Assembly (NCBI RefSeq): GCF_900110685.1
Contig: NZ_FOES01000013.1
Coordinates: 1-60,140 of the forward strand
Direction of reading: 5' to 3'
Source of the DNA: Piscibacillus halophilus
GTDB taxonomy: Bacteria > Bacillota > Bacilli > Bacillales > Alkalibacillaceae
Length of the DNA: 60,140 nucleotides
The notes below the pieces were generated by a model, which saw only the letters and a program-made list of their open reading frames with translations, was not told the DNA's origin and ran no database searches. Position numbers and translations under genes: made by a program. This document shows positions 32,924 to 42,194 of the stretch, piece by piece; the stretch's first letter is position 1, and every line of letters starts with the position of its first letter.

Positions 32924-34429
32924 ATGGGTGTAGATATTCAGAACTTCATAGAAGGATTAATGACTGCCCTTCATCCGATGAACATTTTATGGGTACTTAT
33001 CGGAGGATTTTTAGGTACGGTAGTTGGTATGTTGCCAGGTCTAGGTCCTGCCACAGCTGTAGCCGTTTTGATCCCTATAACTTTCGGTATGGATCCAACG
33101 AGTGCCTTAGTATTGATGGCAGCCATTTACTATGGTGCTATGTATGGCGGTTCACGTAGTTCAATCCTAATAAACACACCTGGTGACGGGTCAGCTATTG
33201 CTGCTACATTTGATGGTTACCCCATGACCAGAAACGGTCAGGCAGGTCAAGCCTTAACCATTTCAGCGATAGCTTCATTAATCGGTGGTATATTCGCAAT
33301 TATAGGTTTTATTTTGTTAGCAAAACCTTTAGCTGCATTTGCATTAAAATTTGGCCCTGCTGAGTATTTCCTCCTTTTCTTATTTACTCTTTCTGCAATC
33401 GTCTCTTTATCAAGAGGCAAAATGGTCAAAGGGTTTATTGCTATGGCAATTGGATTAATGCTTAGCACAGTAGGGATTGACCTACAAACAGGTGTTCACC
33501 GTTTCACCTTTGATATTCCACAGTTAAGTGAAGGAATAGATTTTTTAGTGGTCATCATAGGTGTCTATGCAGTCGGTGAAGTGCTTTACAACTACTTAAA
33601 TTTAGATCGTTTAAAAAATAAAAATAAACTCGGGAAAAAATGGATTACAAAAGATCAATGGAAACGCTCCAAATGGCCAATCATTCGTAACGGTCCAATA
33701 GGATTTTTAATTGGGGTTTTACCAGGTGCAGGTGGCTCCATCGCTTCGATGTTAAGTTACACGACAGAAAGACAAATTTCAAAAGAACCTGAACGTTTTG
33801 GTAAAGGGGCCATAGAAGGAGTGGCGGCTCCAGAGTCTTCTAACAACGCAGCATCGGTCGGTTCTTTTATTCCATTATTAACAATGGGTGTCCCTGGTTC
33901 AGGTACGACAGCAGTCATTTTAGGTGCTGTTATCATGTTAGGTTTACGTCCTGGACCATTATTATTTGAAGAAAGTCCAGAAATGGTGTGGACACTAGTC
34001 AACAGTATGTTTATCGGAAACATTATCTTAGTGATTATTAATATTTTACTCATTAGCGTTTTAGTCAAAATATTAAATACACCACCACGTGTCTTATATC
34101 CATTAATATTAGTCCTAGCATTTATTGGGACATACACATTAAGCTATAGTGTCATTGATTTTTACATTTTAGTCATCTTTGGAATAATCGGACTCTTAAT
34201 GAAACTACTAGATTTCCCAATAGCTCCATTAATCCTAGCATTAATTGTTGGTTCAGACATGGAACAAAACTTTAGAAAAAGTGTCGTGGCACACGATCAT
34301 ATAATGAATGTGCTCTTAGCATCTCCTGTAACGATTACACTTTCAATTTTAACTATTTTATCAATCTCGTATCCATTTATAATGTCATGGGTTCAAAACC
34401 GTAAATCAAAGCAAGCAGATGCAGCTTAA
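32924..34429 (+). CDS. tctA: Tripartite tricarboxylate transporter, large membrane subunit TctA
   Basis: A protein of 501 residues with about 12 helices. The duplicated TctA signature is clear: GMLPGLGPATAVAVLIPITFGMDP near residue 35 and GVLPGAGGSIASMLSY near 265, each followed by GGS/NAA-type loops (YYGAMYGGSRSSILINTPGDGSA; APESSNNAASVGSFIPLLTMGVPGSG). It uses the ion gradient to import the tricarboxylate. GAGGAG before the ATG. Confidence 0.92.
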   Translation: MGVDIQNFIEGLMTALHPMNILWVLIGGFLGTVVGMLPGLGPATAVAVLIPITFGMDPTSALVLMAAIYYGAMYGGSRSSILINTPGDGSAIAATFDGYPMTRNGQAGQALTISAIASLIGGIFAIIGFILLAKPLAAFALKFGPAEYFLLFLFTLSAIVSLSRGKMVKGFIAMAIGLMLSTVGIDLQTGVHRFTFDIPQLSEGIDFLVVIIGVYAVGEVLYNYLNLDRLKNKNKLGKKWITKDQWKRSKWPIIRNGPIGFLIGVLPGAGGSIASMLSYTTERQISKEPERFGKGAIEGVAAPESSNNAASVGSFIPLLTMGVPGSGTTAVILGAVIMLGLRPGPLLFEESPEMVWTLVNSMFIGNIILVIINILLISVLVKILNTPPRVLYPLILVLAFIGTYTLSYSVIDFYILVIFGIIGLLMKLLDFPIAPLILALIVGSDMEQNFRKSVVAHDHIMNVLLASPVTITLSILTILSISYPFIMSWVQNRKSKQADAA

Positions 34430-34445
34430 GTAAGGCGGGCTTGAT

Positions 34446-35813
34446 ATGACGAAAAACAATATACTCTTAGCTTTAGCCATTGTGATTTATGGAATATTTT
34501 TCATTCCAAACTGGGATATTCACATTCAAGCTTTGGGGGCACTTCTTGTAGTCCAGATTTTATGGATTGGAAGGGTGTTCCCTTTAGCATTTAGTTCTTT
34601 AATTTTGATTTTAATATTATCCTTTCATTTCTTTACGTATGATGAAACGTTGAGTTACTTTGGTTCTAGTTTAGTTTGGCTTTTATTTTCAACTTTCATA
34701 TTATCGTATGCGTTTATCAAAACTGGCTTAGCAAGTCGAGTTTCACTTAAAATACTGGCTTTAGCAAAAGGTTCAAGCAAAGCACTAATTTTCGTCTCTT
34801 TTATGATGGAGTTTGTCCTTACTGTTTTTATTCCATCTAACATAGGGAAAGGACAGCTTGTTAGTTCTATATTAAATGATTTAATTAACAACTTAAGGAA
34901 AATTCAGGAGACCGAAAACTTAGGAAAGTCCTTATTCATTGGAATTGCATATGTCAGTGCGATATCGGCAGCTTTCGTTCCAACTGGTGCAAGCTCAACC
35001 ATCTATGCTTACGGAATGTTTTCTTCAGTTTCCGATCAAATAAATTACTTTACATGGATCCTATATATCGGAGTTCCCATCGTCGTTTTCATTTTGATCT
35101 TATGGGTGATATTCCTAAGCAAATTTCCAGTCCATAAAGTTAATTTTAATTTAGTTAATAATTTAATTAATTCTAAAATGAAAGAACTGGGTAACTGGAA
35201 ACCAGAAGAAATTAGAATGGCCATCATCATTGGTTTAACGTTATCACTTTGGTTAACCCAACCGATCCATCATCAGCCTATCCCTTTAATCGGTTTGTTA
35301 GGGGCTGTTTTTGTTGTTCTTCCTTATATAGGCGTTATGAATTGGGATGAAGCTAAAAAAGGGATTAATTGGGATATGATGATATTCTTTGCTGCTACAT
35401 TAATGCTTTCCAATATGTTAATCGAAACTGGGACATTAAATGGTCTAACCAATCTAATATCTCAAAGCAGCCAAAATCACTCAAATATCTATATCATTAT
35501 CAGTTTCATAATTGTTACTTCTTTAATCAGAATTGTCTTTGTAAATGTATTAGGTTTTTTAACCATTATGTTACCACTGGCAATCACTTTAGGTCAGCAA
35601 ATTGAATTCTCACCGTTATTATTAGCGATGGGAGTTTACTTAGCAGGTGTGCCTGGTTTTCTACTAATCACACAATCACCTGTCCATTTAATTAGCTACT
35701 CTTATCATCACTTCGAAACACGCGACTTATTAAAAAGTGGTGTAATCGCTTTGCCTATTTGGTTAGTAATTATTATTTCATCAATATTCCTGTATTGGAG
35801 CTTGATAATTTAA
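34446..35813 (+). CDS. DASS/SLC13-type di- or tricarboxylate carrier
   Basis: A protein of 455 residues with about 12 helices, related to the divalent anion:Na+ symporter family. IPSNIGKGQLVSSIL and FVPTGASSTIYAYG occupy the place of the SNT-type substrate motif in the first half, and a matching region (NVLGFLTIMLPLAITLG) lies in the second. A second uptake or exchange route in the same operon, 16 bp after tctA, suggests import of a dicarboxylate or export of a product such as succinate. Substrate not determined. Confidence 0.75.
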   Translation: MTKNNILLALAIVIYGIFFIPNWDIHIQALGALLVVQILWIGRVFPLAFSSLILILILSFHFFTYDETLSYFGSSLVWLLFSTFILSYAFIKTGLASRVSLKILALAKGSSKALIFVSFMMEFVLTVFIPSNIGKGQLVSSILNDLINNLRKIQETENLGKSLFIGIAYVSAISAAFVPTGASSTIYAYGMFSSVSDQINYFTWILYIGVPIVVFILILWVIFLSKFPVHKVNFNLVNNLINSKMKELGNWKPEEIRMAIIIGLTLSLWLTQPIHHQPIPLIGLLGAVFVVLPYIGVMNWDEAKKGINWDMMIFFAATLMLSNMLIETGTLNGLTNLISQSSQNHSNIYIIISFIIVTSLIRIVFVNVLGFLTIMLPLAITLGQQIEFSPLLLAMGVYLAGVPGFLLITQSPVHLISYSYHHFETRDLLKSGVIALPIWLVIIISSIFLYWSLII

Positions 35814-35826
35814 AGGAGGTTTTTTT

Positions 35827-36744
35827 ATGACTTGGCTCGTTTCCAATCAATCATCACAAAAAGAATTAGCTAAACAATTAAAAAATGAAATGAATCAACA
35901 AGGTATTTTAAAAATTATCGGTGCACATGATAGCATGGCAGGCCTTGTAGCTAAACAAGTCGGATTTAGCGCTCTTTATCTTTCTGGTGGTGCTTTAACC
36001 GCTAGTAAAGGCTATCCGGATATTGGGTTATTAAATTCTACAGAGGTGGCCAATCATGCAAAGGAGATTGTTCGTGCAACCAATTTACCTATGTTAGTAG
36101 ATGTAGATAATGGCTTTGGTGGTCCTCTTAATGTTGCTCGTACCGTGAAAGAAATGGTTGAATCTGGGGTGGCAGCTATTCAAATGGAAGACCAAAAGAT
36201 TCCAAAAAAATGCGGTCACTTGAATGGAAAACAACTCATTTCTAAGGAAGAAATGGTCGAGAAAATAAAGATGGTAAAAAAAGTCGCCCCATCTTTAGTT
36301 TTAATTGCTCGAACCGATGCGCACAGTGTTGAAGGCATAGATTCGACGATTGAACGTGCCAAAGCATACGAAGAGGCTGGCGCAGATGCCATTTTTCCAG
36401 AAGCCATTGGTAAAGAAGATGAGTTTAAACGATTTACTGAAGCTATTAATATTCCTTTACTAGCTAACATGACGGAATTCGGTAAAACGCCTTATTATAC
36501 AGATCAGCAATTTGAAGATATGGGTTATGATATGGTGATTTATCCAGTCACATCATTACGCGTGGCAGCTAAAGCATACGAAATCGCCTTTACAGAAATC
36601 TTCACTCAAGGTACTCAAAAAGGGGTATTGGACCAAATGCAAACTAGAGAACAACTTTATGAAACAATTCGTTTAGAGGACTATGAGGATTTAGACAAAA
36701 GCATTGCTAAAACGGTCCTACCCACCATTGAAGGAGATGAATAA
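35827..36744 (+). CDS. prpB: 2-Methylisocitrate lyase PrpB (ICL/PEPM family)
   Basis: A TIM-barrel enzyme of 305 residues with the catalytic Cys motif KKCGH, metal-binding DVDNGFGG, and [32 protein letters not shown]. PrpB splits 2-methylisocitrate into pyruvate and succinate. Other members of the superfamily act on oxaloacetate or phosphonates, but KKCGH and the PrpD partner favour methylisocitrate. A near-perfect AAAGGAGG precedes the ATG, suggesting high expression. Confidence 0.88.
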   Translation: MTWLVSNQSSQKELAKQLKNEMNQQGILKIIGAHDSMAGLVAKQVGFSALYLSGGALTASKGYPDIGLLNSTEVANHAKEIVRATNLPMLVDVDNGFGGPLNVARTVKEMVESGVAAIQMEDQKIPKKCGHLNGKQLISKEEMVEKIKMVKKVAPSLVLIARTDAHSVEGIDSTIERAKAYEEAGADAIFPEAIGKEDEFKRFTEAINIPLLANMTEFGKTPYYTDQQFEDMGYDMVIYPVTSLRVAAKAYEIAFTEIFTQGTQKGVLDQMQTREQLYETIRLEDYEDLDKSIAKTVLPTIEGDE

Positions 36745-36746
36745 AG

Positions 36747-38168
36747 ATGACAAACAATAAATTTGATGATGTCATAGAAGCTATTGCTGATTATACATTG
36801 CAAGATAATGTAGGTGACCAAGAGTCCTTATCCGTCGCTAAAGATGTCATTATGGATAGTATGGGTTGTGCCATCCTATCATTAAACTATGAAGCATGTA
36901 CTAAACTACTTGGTCCCATCGTCCCCATGAATATTGAAGTAGGGAGTAAAGTGCCTGGGACTTCTTACTATCTAGATCCTGTTCAAGGTTCTTTTAATTT
37001 CGGAACCATGATTCGATGGTTAGATTATAATGATTGCTGGCTTGCCCAAGAATGGGGGCATCCTTCCGATAATCTAGGTGGAATCCTGATGATTGCAGAC
37101 TACATAAGCAGAAAAAATGTAAGCGAAGATCAAGCACCATTAACTATGAAAGACGTCTCCCAAGCCCTCATTAAAACCCATGAAATACAAGGTGTTTTAG
37201 CATTAGATAATAGCTTGAACCGCCAAGGGCTAGACCATGTGTTATTCGTTAAAGTTGCAACAGCAGCTGTTGCGACACAACTACTAGGTGGATCTAAACA
37301 ACAGATTATGAATGCCGTTTCTAATGCTTGGATTGACAACTCCAGTCTAAGAACCTATAGACATTTTCCTAATGCTGGTTCTAGAAAATCATGGGCTGCA
37401 GGAGATGCAACAAGTAGAGGTGTTTGGCTAGCACTTATGTCTCTACGACATGAAATGGGCTATCCAACTGCATTGACAGCCGAACAATGGGGGTTTGAGG
37501 ATGTCTTAATGTCAGGAAAATCTATTACATTAGCACAACCTTTTAAAGACTATGTTATGAAAAACATTTTATTTAAAATTTCTTATCCTGCTGAGTTTCA
37601 TGCACAAACGGCGGCGGAATGTGCTATAGAACTACACCCTCAAGTCAAAGACCAATTAGATGAGATTAGCGAGATTATCATTCATACACATGAATCAGCA
37701 AAACGAATTATAGATAAAACAGGGCCACTAAACAACCCAGCAGACCGTGATCACTGTTTACAATACATTACAGCGATTGGACTGATCTATGGCGATATTT
37801 CCGCAAACCACTATGAGGACGAAACAGCTGCTAATCCATTGATTGACCAAATACGTGCTAAAATGACGGTTATTGAAGATGAAAGATATTCAAAAGACTA
37901 CCTTGAACCTAATAAGCGTTCTATTGCAAACGCTGTCCAAATTGTTTTTAAGGATGAATCTAAAACAGATAAATTAGAACGAGAATATCCTGTTGGCCAT
38001 CGTTTCCGCCGTAAAGAAGGACGTCCATTATTACATGATAAATTCCATGACAATATTTCCACTCAGTTTAACGAGCACCAACAATTAGCTCTTAAAAAGA
38101 CATTTAATGATCACGAACAATTTTATAATCTACCTGTTCATGAATTCGTTAATCTTTGGGATCGTTAA
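36747..38168 (+). CDS. prpD: 2-Methylcitrate dehydratase PrpD (MmgE/PrpD family)
   Basis: A protein of 473 residues, full length for the family. The N-terminal all-helical domain holds [44 protein letters not shown] and [39 protein letters not shown]. The C-terminal lid contains [22 protein letters not shown]. It dehydrates 2-methylcitrate without an iron-sulfur cluster, and some Bacillus homologues also act on citrate. Starts two bases after the prpB stop, with GAAGGAGAT as ribosome site. Last gene of the operon. No methylcitrate synthase is present. Confidence 0.9.
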   Translation: MTNNKFDDVIEAIADYTLQDNVGDQESLSVAKDVIMDSMGCAILSLNYEACTKLLGPIVPMNIEVGSKVPGTSYYLDPVQGSFNFGTMIRWLDYNDCWLAQEWGHPSDNLGGILMIADYISRKNVSEDQAPLTMKDVSQALIKTHEIQGVLALDNSLNRQGLDHVLFVKVATAAVATQLLGGSKQQIMNAVSNAWIDNSSLRTYRHFPNAGSRKSWAAGDATSRGVWLALMSLRHEMGYPTALTAEQWGFEDVLMSGKSITLAQPFKDYVMKNILFKISYPAEFHAQTAAECAIELHPQVKDQLDEISEIIIHTHESAKRIIDKTGPLNNPADRDHCLQYITAIGLIYGDISANHYEDETAANPLIDQIRAKMTVIEDERYSKDYLEPNKRSIANAVQIVFKDESKTDKLEREYPVGHRFRRKEGRPLLHDKFHDNISTQFNEHQQLALKKTFNDHEQFYNLPVHEFVNLWDR

Positions 38169-38171
38169 TAT

Positions 38172-38210
38172 AAAACAGACAACCTCAATCCTAGCGAGGT
38201 TGTCTGTTTT
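38172..38210. terminator. Strong bidirectional terminator between prpD and the pterin dehydratase
   Basis: A perfect 15-bp stem (AAAACAGACAACCTC with GAGGTTGTCTGTTTT), 9-nt loop, with A and T tracts at its ends, between two convergent genes. Confidence 0.92.
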
Positions 38211-38211
38211 A

Positions 38212-38511
38212 CTATTGTTCCTGCTCTTCATACAACTCATCAAAATGCTGAGCCATTTCAAAGTCCAGATCGGTCAACCCACGCATTTCCCAAGATGAAA
38301 TTTTAAGCGTTACGACCTTATAATCAATCGCAATGTTTGGGTGATGATTCTTTCCTTCTGCATACTCAGCAACTTTACGAACAAATTCAACCCCGTTAAG
38401 GTAATCTTTAAACTTGTAACGACGGCGAATCCATTTTTCATCGACTAATTTCCAATTAGCCAAATTCTCTAATTCTATTTCAATTTGTTCATCAGATAAA
38501 CGTTCCATCAT
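38212..38511 (-). CDS. Pterin-4a-carbinolamine dehydratase
   Basis: A protein of 99 residues, the usual size. Motifs include YKFKDYLNGVEFVRKVAEYAEGKNHHPNIAIDYKVVTLKISSWEMRGLTDLDFEMAQHFDEL, with the catalytic HHP triad and the later conserved His. It dehydrates 4a-hydroxytetrahydropterin so the cofactor of phenylalanine hydroxylase can be recycled, and so is a functional partner of the enzyme at 24853 although 11 kb away. ATG with AGGAGGAGGG upstream; a second ATG one codon later is possible. Confidence 0.9.
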   Translation of the reverse strand: MMERLSDEQIEIELENLANWKLVDEKWIRRRYKFKDYLNGVEFVRKVAEYAEGKNHHPNIAIDYKVVTLKISSWEMRGLTDLDFEMAQHFDELYEEQEQ

Positions 38512-38556
38512 TCACCCTCCTCCTACAACATAATCCGTGCGTCTCCCCTTTTTTAA

Positions 38557-39114
38557 CTATCGTACATATTTCTCTATTAATTGTTGGTCTATTCCTTTTT
38601 TCTTACCTTTCTTAACTAACCATCTCATAAATAGTTTTAAGATTAAAGGCAGCTCAACTACTTGGGTATCTTGCATCTCATACACCAGGGCGAGATGTAT
38701 CCGATCATTTGGAAGACCTTTTTTATCTGTTTGACCATCTTCCATTAATCCATACAAGATCCGTATCGATTCTTCAAAGTAATGAGCAGGTTTAATCTTG
38801 GTCCGAAAAGTTACAGGTTTATTCGTCGAAGCATTCATGAACATGTGAGGTGTTTCTTTTGGGATCAATAATGTTTCTCCTTCAGTTAAAAACTTTGATC
38901 CATGACCTATAACAACTTTAAGTTCACCTTCAACAACCTCGACCTCTTCTTCAAATCGCTCATGACTATGAAGAGGGGCTCCAGACATACCTGGTGGTAA
39001 AAATACCTCAATGTATTCATATTCACCATTTGTATCCTGACTCGTTTCAAGAAAAGTAATTTTTTCACCGGTAAACTTGTTCGAAAACGAGCGATCTTGG
39101 CTGACTTTCTGCAT
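38557..39114 (-). CDS. Cupin-domain protein, function unknown
   Basis: A protein of 185 residues with one RmlC-like cupin domain. Motif 1 is PPGMSGAPLHSHERFEEEVEVVEGEL, including HSH and two possible metal-binding Glu, and motif 2 is PKETPHMFMNAS. A basic helical tail follows (LFMRWLVKKGKKKGIDQQLIEKYVR). It is probably a metal-dependent enzyme or small-molecule sensor in the cytosol. ATG after GAAGGAGGGAG. Confidence 0.75.
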   Translation of the reverse strand: MQKVSQDRSFSNKFTGEKITFLETSQDTNGEYEYIEVFLPPGMSGAPLHSHERFEEEVEVVEGELKVVIGHGSKFLTEGETLLIPKETPHMFMNASTNKPVTFRTKIKPAHYFEESIRILYGLMEDGQTDKKGLPNDRIHLALVYEMQDTQVVELPLILKLFMRWLVKKGKKKGIDQQLIEKYVR

Positions 39115-39181
39115 ACACTCCCTCCTTCATAAAATTCTTATAATCTATATTCGATAAAAAACTATAAATCCCTTTATACAC

Positions 39182-39210
39182 AAAAAAGAACTGCCCATTA
39201 CAGGCAGCTC
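39182..39210 (-). terminator. Terminator of the EAL-domain gene
   Basis: On the minus strand GAGCTGCC pairs with GGCAGTTC (one wobble), followed by a T run. Confidence 0.8.
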
Positions 39211-39233
39211 CATCTATATGATTTAGGGGGAGA

Positions 39234-40598
39234 TTAAAATTGTTCAAGATAGTCCTTCCAGCCTTCTAAAGTCAGAGGCTTACTAAAATAATAACCTTGA
39301 TAAATATCACACCCAAAGTCACGAATAATTGTCAGATGTTTGGTACTTTCAACCCCTTCTGCGATCACATCTAAATTCAAATCACAGCCAAGTTGAATAA
39401 TCGTTTTACAAATCCTACGATCTATCGGACTCTTATCCACATCGTGAATAAATGCTTTATCCAATTTAATGGTATCCACCGGAAGATATTTTAAATAGTT
39501 TAACGAAGAGTAAGTCGTTCCAAAATCATCAATTGAAATCTTAACACCTAAGCTTTTTAGATGCTGGAACGTGACTGCAACATCTTTTAGATTTTCTATC
39601 AGCGATGTTTCCGTAATCTCGATGGATAGATAATTAGCTGGAAAACCTGTCTCATGTAAAATTGTTTCAATTCTTTGCGCAAAATCCTTCTTACGAATAT
39701 GAACAGCAGAAATATTAACAGATAACATAAACTTCTTACCCGTTAAATCCATTAACTGCTTCATATCCTCACATGCTCGTCGACATATGACTTCATCTAA
39801 CCAGTCAATGAAATCATATTCTTCAGCATGATCAATAAAATCAATTGGCGGCACAAGCCCTTTTTCAGGATGTTCCCAGCGAGCCAACGCTTCAACTCCA
39901 TGCAACTTTTGACCATCCGATGTTAAGACAGGTTGATAATAAGGGAAGATATCTCCATTTTTTAAACCAGTCTTAATCGATTCCGCGTACAACAACTTTG
40001 AATCTAATTCATCCTCTTGATGTTGATTTAGCGGCTGGATGTCACCACAATCATGGACCTTATAGTTGGAAATAATAAGCCCTAACAATTCATTATAGGC
40101 TGCTAATGTATCAAGCTCTCGTTGAGTTGGATATCGACTATATTTTGAATACACGCCAAAAACTGCTACTACCTCACTCGTCCCAGGCTTAAACACCGGG
40201 ACCGACCAACAAGATTTTAGCCCATAAGGCTCCACTACATTCGAAAAAGTCTTCCAACTCTTATCGTTATACACATTTGGAGTAACCATTAGCTCGCCGC
40301 GAACAGCCGCCGCCCCGAACGTCCCTAGCCCATCAAATAACCGAATGTGTAAAAACTTTTCCAACATGTCATCTGGCAACGAATAGGCCGTACCATTTAC
40401 AAACTCTGTACGTTTTGAATTTAAAAGCATAATCGTACAGTAAGAATCCACAAACTGATCCTCAAAGTACTTCAATGCTCTTTTTAACACATCACATAAC
40501 GGAAGCCCTGCTTTTAAATATTCCGTTATATATTGATAACCAGCCACAAACTCTTCTGGGCTTAACACTCTTTCTTCTAGTAAACTTTTTTCACCCAT
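39234..40598 (-). CDS. GAF-EAL protein, probable c-di-GMP phosphodiesterase
   Basis: A protein of 454 residues without transmembrane helices. A GAF-like sensor domain occupies about residues 15-180 (CTIMLLNSKRTEFVNGTAYSLPD ... CWSVPVFKPGTSEVVAVFGVYS). A complete EAL domain runs from about 205 to the end: GVEALARWEHP, SVNISAVHI, SIEITETSL, SIDDFGTTYSSLNYLKYLPVDTIKLDKAFI, and AEGVES. All catalytic metal and base residues are present, so it should cleave c-di-GMP to pGpG. No GGDEF domain. It would lower the ligand of the riboswitch at 27084. Confidence 0.9.
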   Translation of the reverse strand: MGEKSLLEERVLSPEEFVAGYQYITEYLKAGLPLCDVLKRALKYFEDQFVDSYCTIMLLNSKRTEFVNGTAYSLPDDMLEKFLHIRLFDGLGTFGAAAVRGELMVTPNVYNDKSWKTFSNVVEPYGLKSCWSVPVFKPGTSEVVAVFGVYSKYSRYPTQRELDTLAAYNELLGLIISNYKVHDCGDIQPLNQHQEDELDSKLLYAESIKTGLKNGDIFPYYQPVLTSDGQKLHGVEALARWEHPEKGLVPPIDFIDHAEEYDFIDWLDEVICRRACEDMKQLMDLTGKKFMLSVNISAVHIRKKDFAQRIETILHETGFPANYLSIEITETSLIENLKDVAVTFQHLKSLGVKISIDDFGTTYSSLNYLKYLPVDTIKLDKAFIHDVDKSPIDRRICKTIIQLGCDLNLDVIAEGVESTKHLTIIRDFGCDIYQGYYFSKPLTLEGWKDYLEQF

Positions 40599-40745
40599 TT
40601 TAAGAGCCTCCCGATCATAAGACTTTTAATCTACTAAATATGACATTTGCCAGATTGATTGTAACGTACACTTGGATAAATAGGCCTAAAATACGACACT
40701 TTGGAAAATTAAACCTTTATCATTTAGTCATTTTCGAGTATGATG

Positions 40746-40789
40746 AAAAAAAAGTGCTACCAAAAATCTCAGAAGAATTTCTGGTAGCA
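40746..40789 (-). terminator. Terminator of the small exported-peptide gene
   Basis: On the minus strand TGCTACCAGAAAT pairs with ATTTTTGGTAGCA (one wobble), followed by CTTTTTTTT. It lies 70 nt after the stop of the peptide gene and separates it from the EAL gene. Confidence 0.88.
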
Positions 40790-40860
40790 TATAAAATTAT
40801 GGACGAATAAAATATGGACGACTTATAAGGAAATGCTTTTGAGTTAAGTAATTTTGGAAA

Positions 40861-41013
40861 TTAATCCATTGCACCTAGGTCATCTTCACCGTTGCCTTTA
40901 CCTAGTAATTCAACCTGTAAAGCTGCATCGTTAAGATCACCTGCAGCACTTACGTTCATAGAGAATCCAACGATTAGAGCAGTGATCACAGCAATACCTA
41001 ATAATCTTTTCAC
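40861..41013 (-). CDS. Exported 50-residue peptide precursor, candidate RRNPP signalling pheromone
   Basis: A GTG start preceded by GGGAGGTGA at ideal distance, and a stop at 40861. The product is a secretion precursor: basic start MKRLL, hydrophobic core GIAVITALIVGFSM, and a likely signal peptidase site after NVSA. That leaves a 27-residue acidic remainder (AGDLNDAALQVELLGKGNGE, then DDLGAMD). Size and design match PapR- and Phr-type precursors, whose last 5-10 residues become the signal. It diverges from a PlcR-like TPR regulator across a 182-bp gap and has its own strong terminator. No cysteine, so not a bacteriocin of the disulfide or lanthionine kind. Confidence 0.75.
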   Translation of the reverse strand: MKRLLGIAVITALIVGFSMNVSAAGDLNDAALQVELLGKGNGEDDLGAMD

Positions 41014-41128
41014 GGACTCACCTCCCTTTAAACTGAACCTTAATTTATAATTAGATACTATCAGAATATAAAAATCTATGAATTTGGGATGAGAGCCGAT
41101 TTTTACTAGTTCAGATTTATTTTTCTTC

Positions 41129-41146
41129 GATTTTCTTTGATTTTCT
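41129..41146. repeat. GATTTTCT direct repeat in the peptide/regulator intergenic region
   Basis: GATTTTCT at 41129 and 41139, 10 bp apart, so on the same helix face, about 50 bp before the regulator gene and 116 bp before the peptide gene. Near 41058-41066 lies GATACTATC, a 9-bp palindrome that could be a second operator close to the peptide promoter. Candidate regulator sites only. Confidence 0.35.
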
Positions 41147-41195
41147 CAAATAATATAAACATTGGAATATTTCATACTTTTGGAGGGAAATTCAG

Positions 41196-42095
41196 ATGGA
41201 TCCACGTGAAGAAATAGGAAAAAGAATATACGAATTAAGAAAATATTTCAAAATTACACAGAAGGAACTATGCGAAGGAATATGTACACAGGCCTACATA
41301 AGTAAAATTGAAAATGGTTCATTAGCTATTGCAGCTGATATTTTATTTGAAATCGCAGAACGACTCGGGGTCGATATTAATTATTTCTATGATTCATCTT
41401 ATAACCCAAGAGTTGACTATGCACTTGAAGTAGAACTAGAAGCCAGAAACCTAGTCAAAAAAGATGAATTTGAAAAGCTTGAAGAATTAATAAAACGTGA
41501 AGAGAAAACACCATTAATGTACAACAATAAATTCAAACAATTCATTCTATGGCATAAAGCTATCTACACTAGGTATATCTATGATGATTTTGAAAGAGCA
41601 GAAAGTTTACTTGATGAAGCACTTACTTTATTTAATACAAGTTCCAAGTCCTATTCTGAAAGAGAAATTCACATTTTAATAAACAAAGCTAACTTACACA
41701 CGGATAAAAGAAATTTTGCTTATGCAATTGAATTATACGAAAAAGCAAAGGCTACTTTAGAGAAATTACCTTACTTACATGATGATAGCTTAGTTACACT
41801 TATTAATTTCAATTTAGCAAGAACTCATTATCTAAAAGGCGAATTTGATAAAACTATATTATATTCTGAAAATGGAATTCAGCATTGTAAAAAAAAGCAA
41901 TCACTTGATGGATTTGGTCAATTTCATTTTCTAAAAGGAAACGCACATCGGAAATTAAAAAATTTCAGCTTAGCTAAAAAGCATGTAGAAACTGCCATGC
42001 AAATATTCGCACTCATTGACCATGAAAAATATTTATCTAATTGCGAAAAAGTATTGCAACGTATTAAAGAAGAAGTTGATTATACTACTAGCTAA
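41196..42095 (+). CDS. PlcR-like transcriptional regulator (HTH_3 plus TPR), RRNPP family
   Basis: A protein of 299 residues. The N-terminal XRE-type HTH is at residues 8-64 (KITQKELCEGICTQAYISKIENGSLAIAADILFEIAERLGVDINYFY). About five TPR-like helical hairpins follow (WHKAIYTRYIYDDFERAESLLDEALTLF, NLARTHYLKGEFDKTILYSENGIQHC, FLKGNAHRKLKNFSLAKKHVETAMQIF). Size and arrangement match PlcR and NprR-type quorum sensors, which bind a re-imported peptide in the TPR groove. The divergent exported-peptide gene is the obvious ligand candidate. ATG with GGAGGGAAA 8 nt upstream. Confidence 0.85.
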   Translation: MDPREEIGKRIYELRKYFKITQKELCEGICTQAYISKIENGSLAIAADILFEIAERLGVDINYFYDSSYNPRVDYALEVELEARNLVKKDEFEKLEELIKREEKTPLMYNNKFKQFILWHKAIYTRYIYDDFERAESLLDEALTLFNTSSKSYSEREIHILINKANLHTDKRNFAYAIELYEKAKATLEKLPYLHDDSLVTLINFNLARTHYLKGEFDKTILYSENGIQHCKKKQSLDGFGQFHFLKGNAHRKLKNFSLAKKHVETAMQIFALIDHEKYLSNCEKVLQRIKEEVDYTTS

Positions 42096-42151
42096 TTCGA
42101 ATATCCAAATTATAATATACCACATTATCTTAAATTCGAAAGACCTAATTT

Positions 42152-42192
42152 AAAAATGACTACTATTGACTCGTTCAATAGTAGTCATTTTT
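42152..42192. terminator. Bidirectional terminator after the PlcR-like gene
   Basis: A perfect 18-bp stem (AAAAATGACTACTATTGA and its complement) around CTCGT, between convergent genes. Confidence 0.92.
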
Positions 42193-42194
42193 TA

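Noticed and set aside
32908-33159. 83-codon plus-strand ORF overlapping the start of tctA
   Set aside because: It is in another frame of tctA, which shows complete TctA signatures and its own ribosome site.
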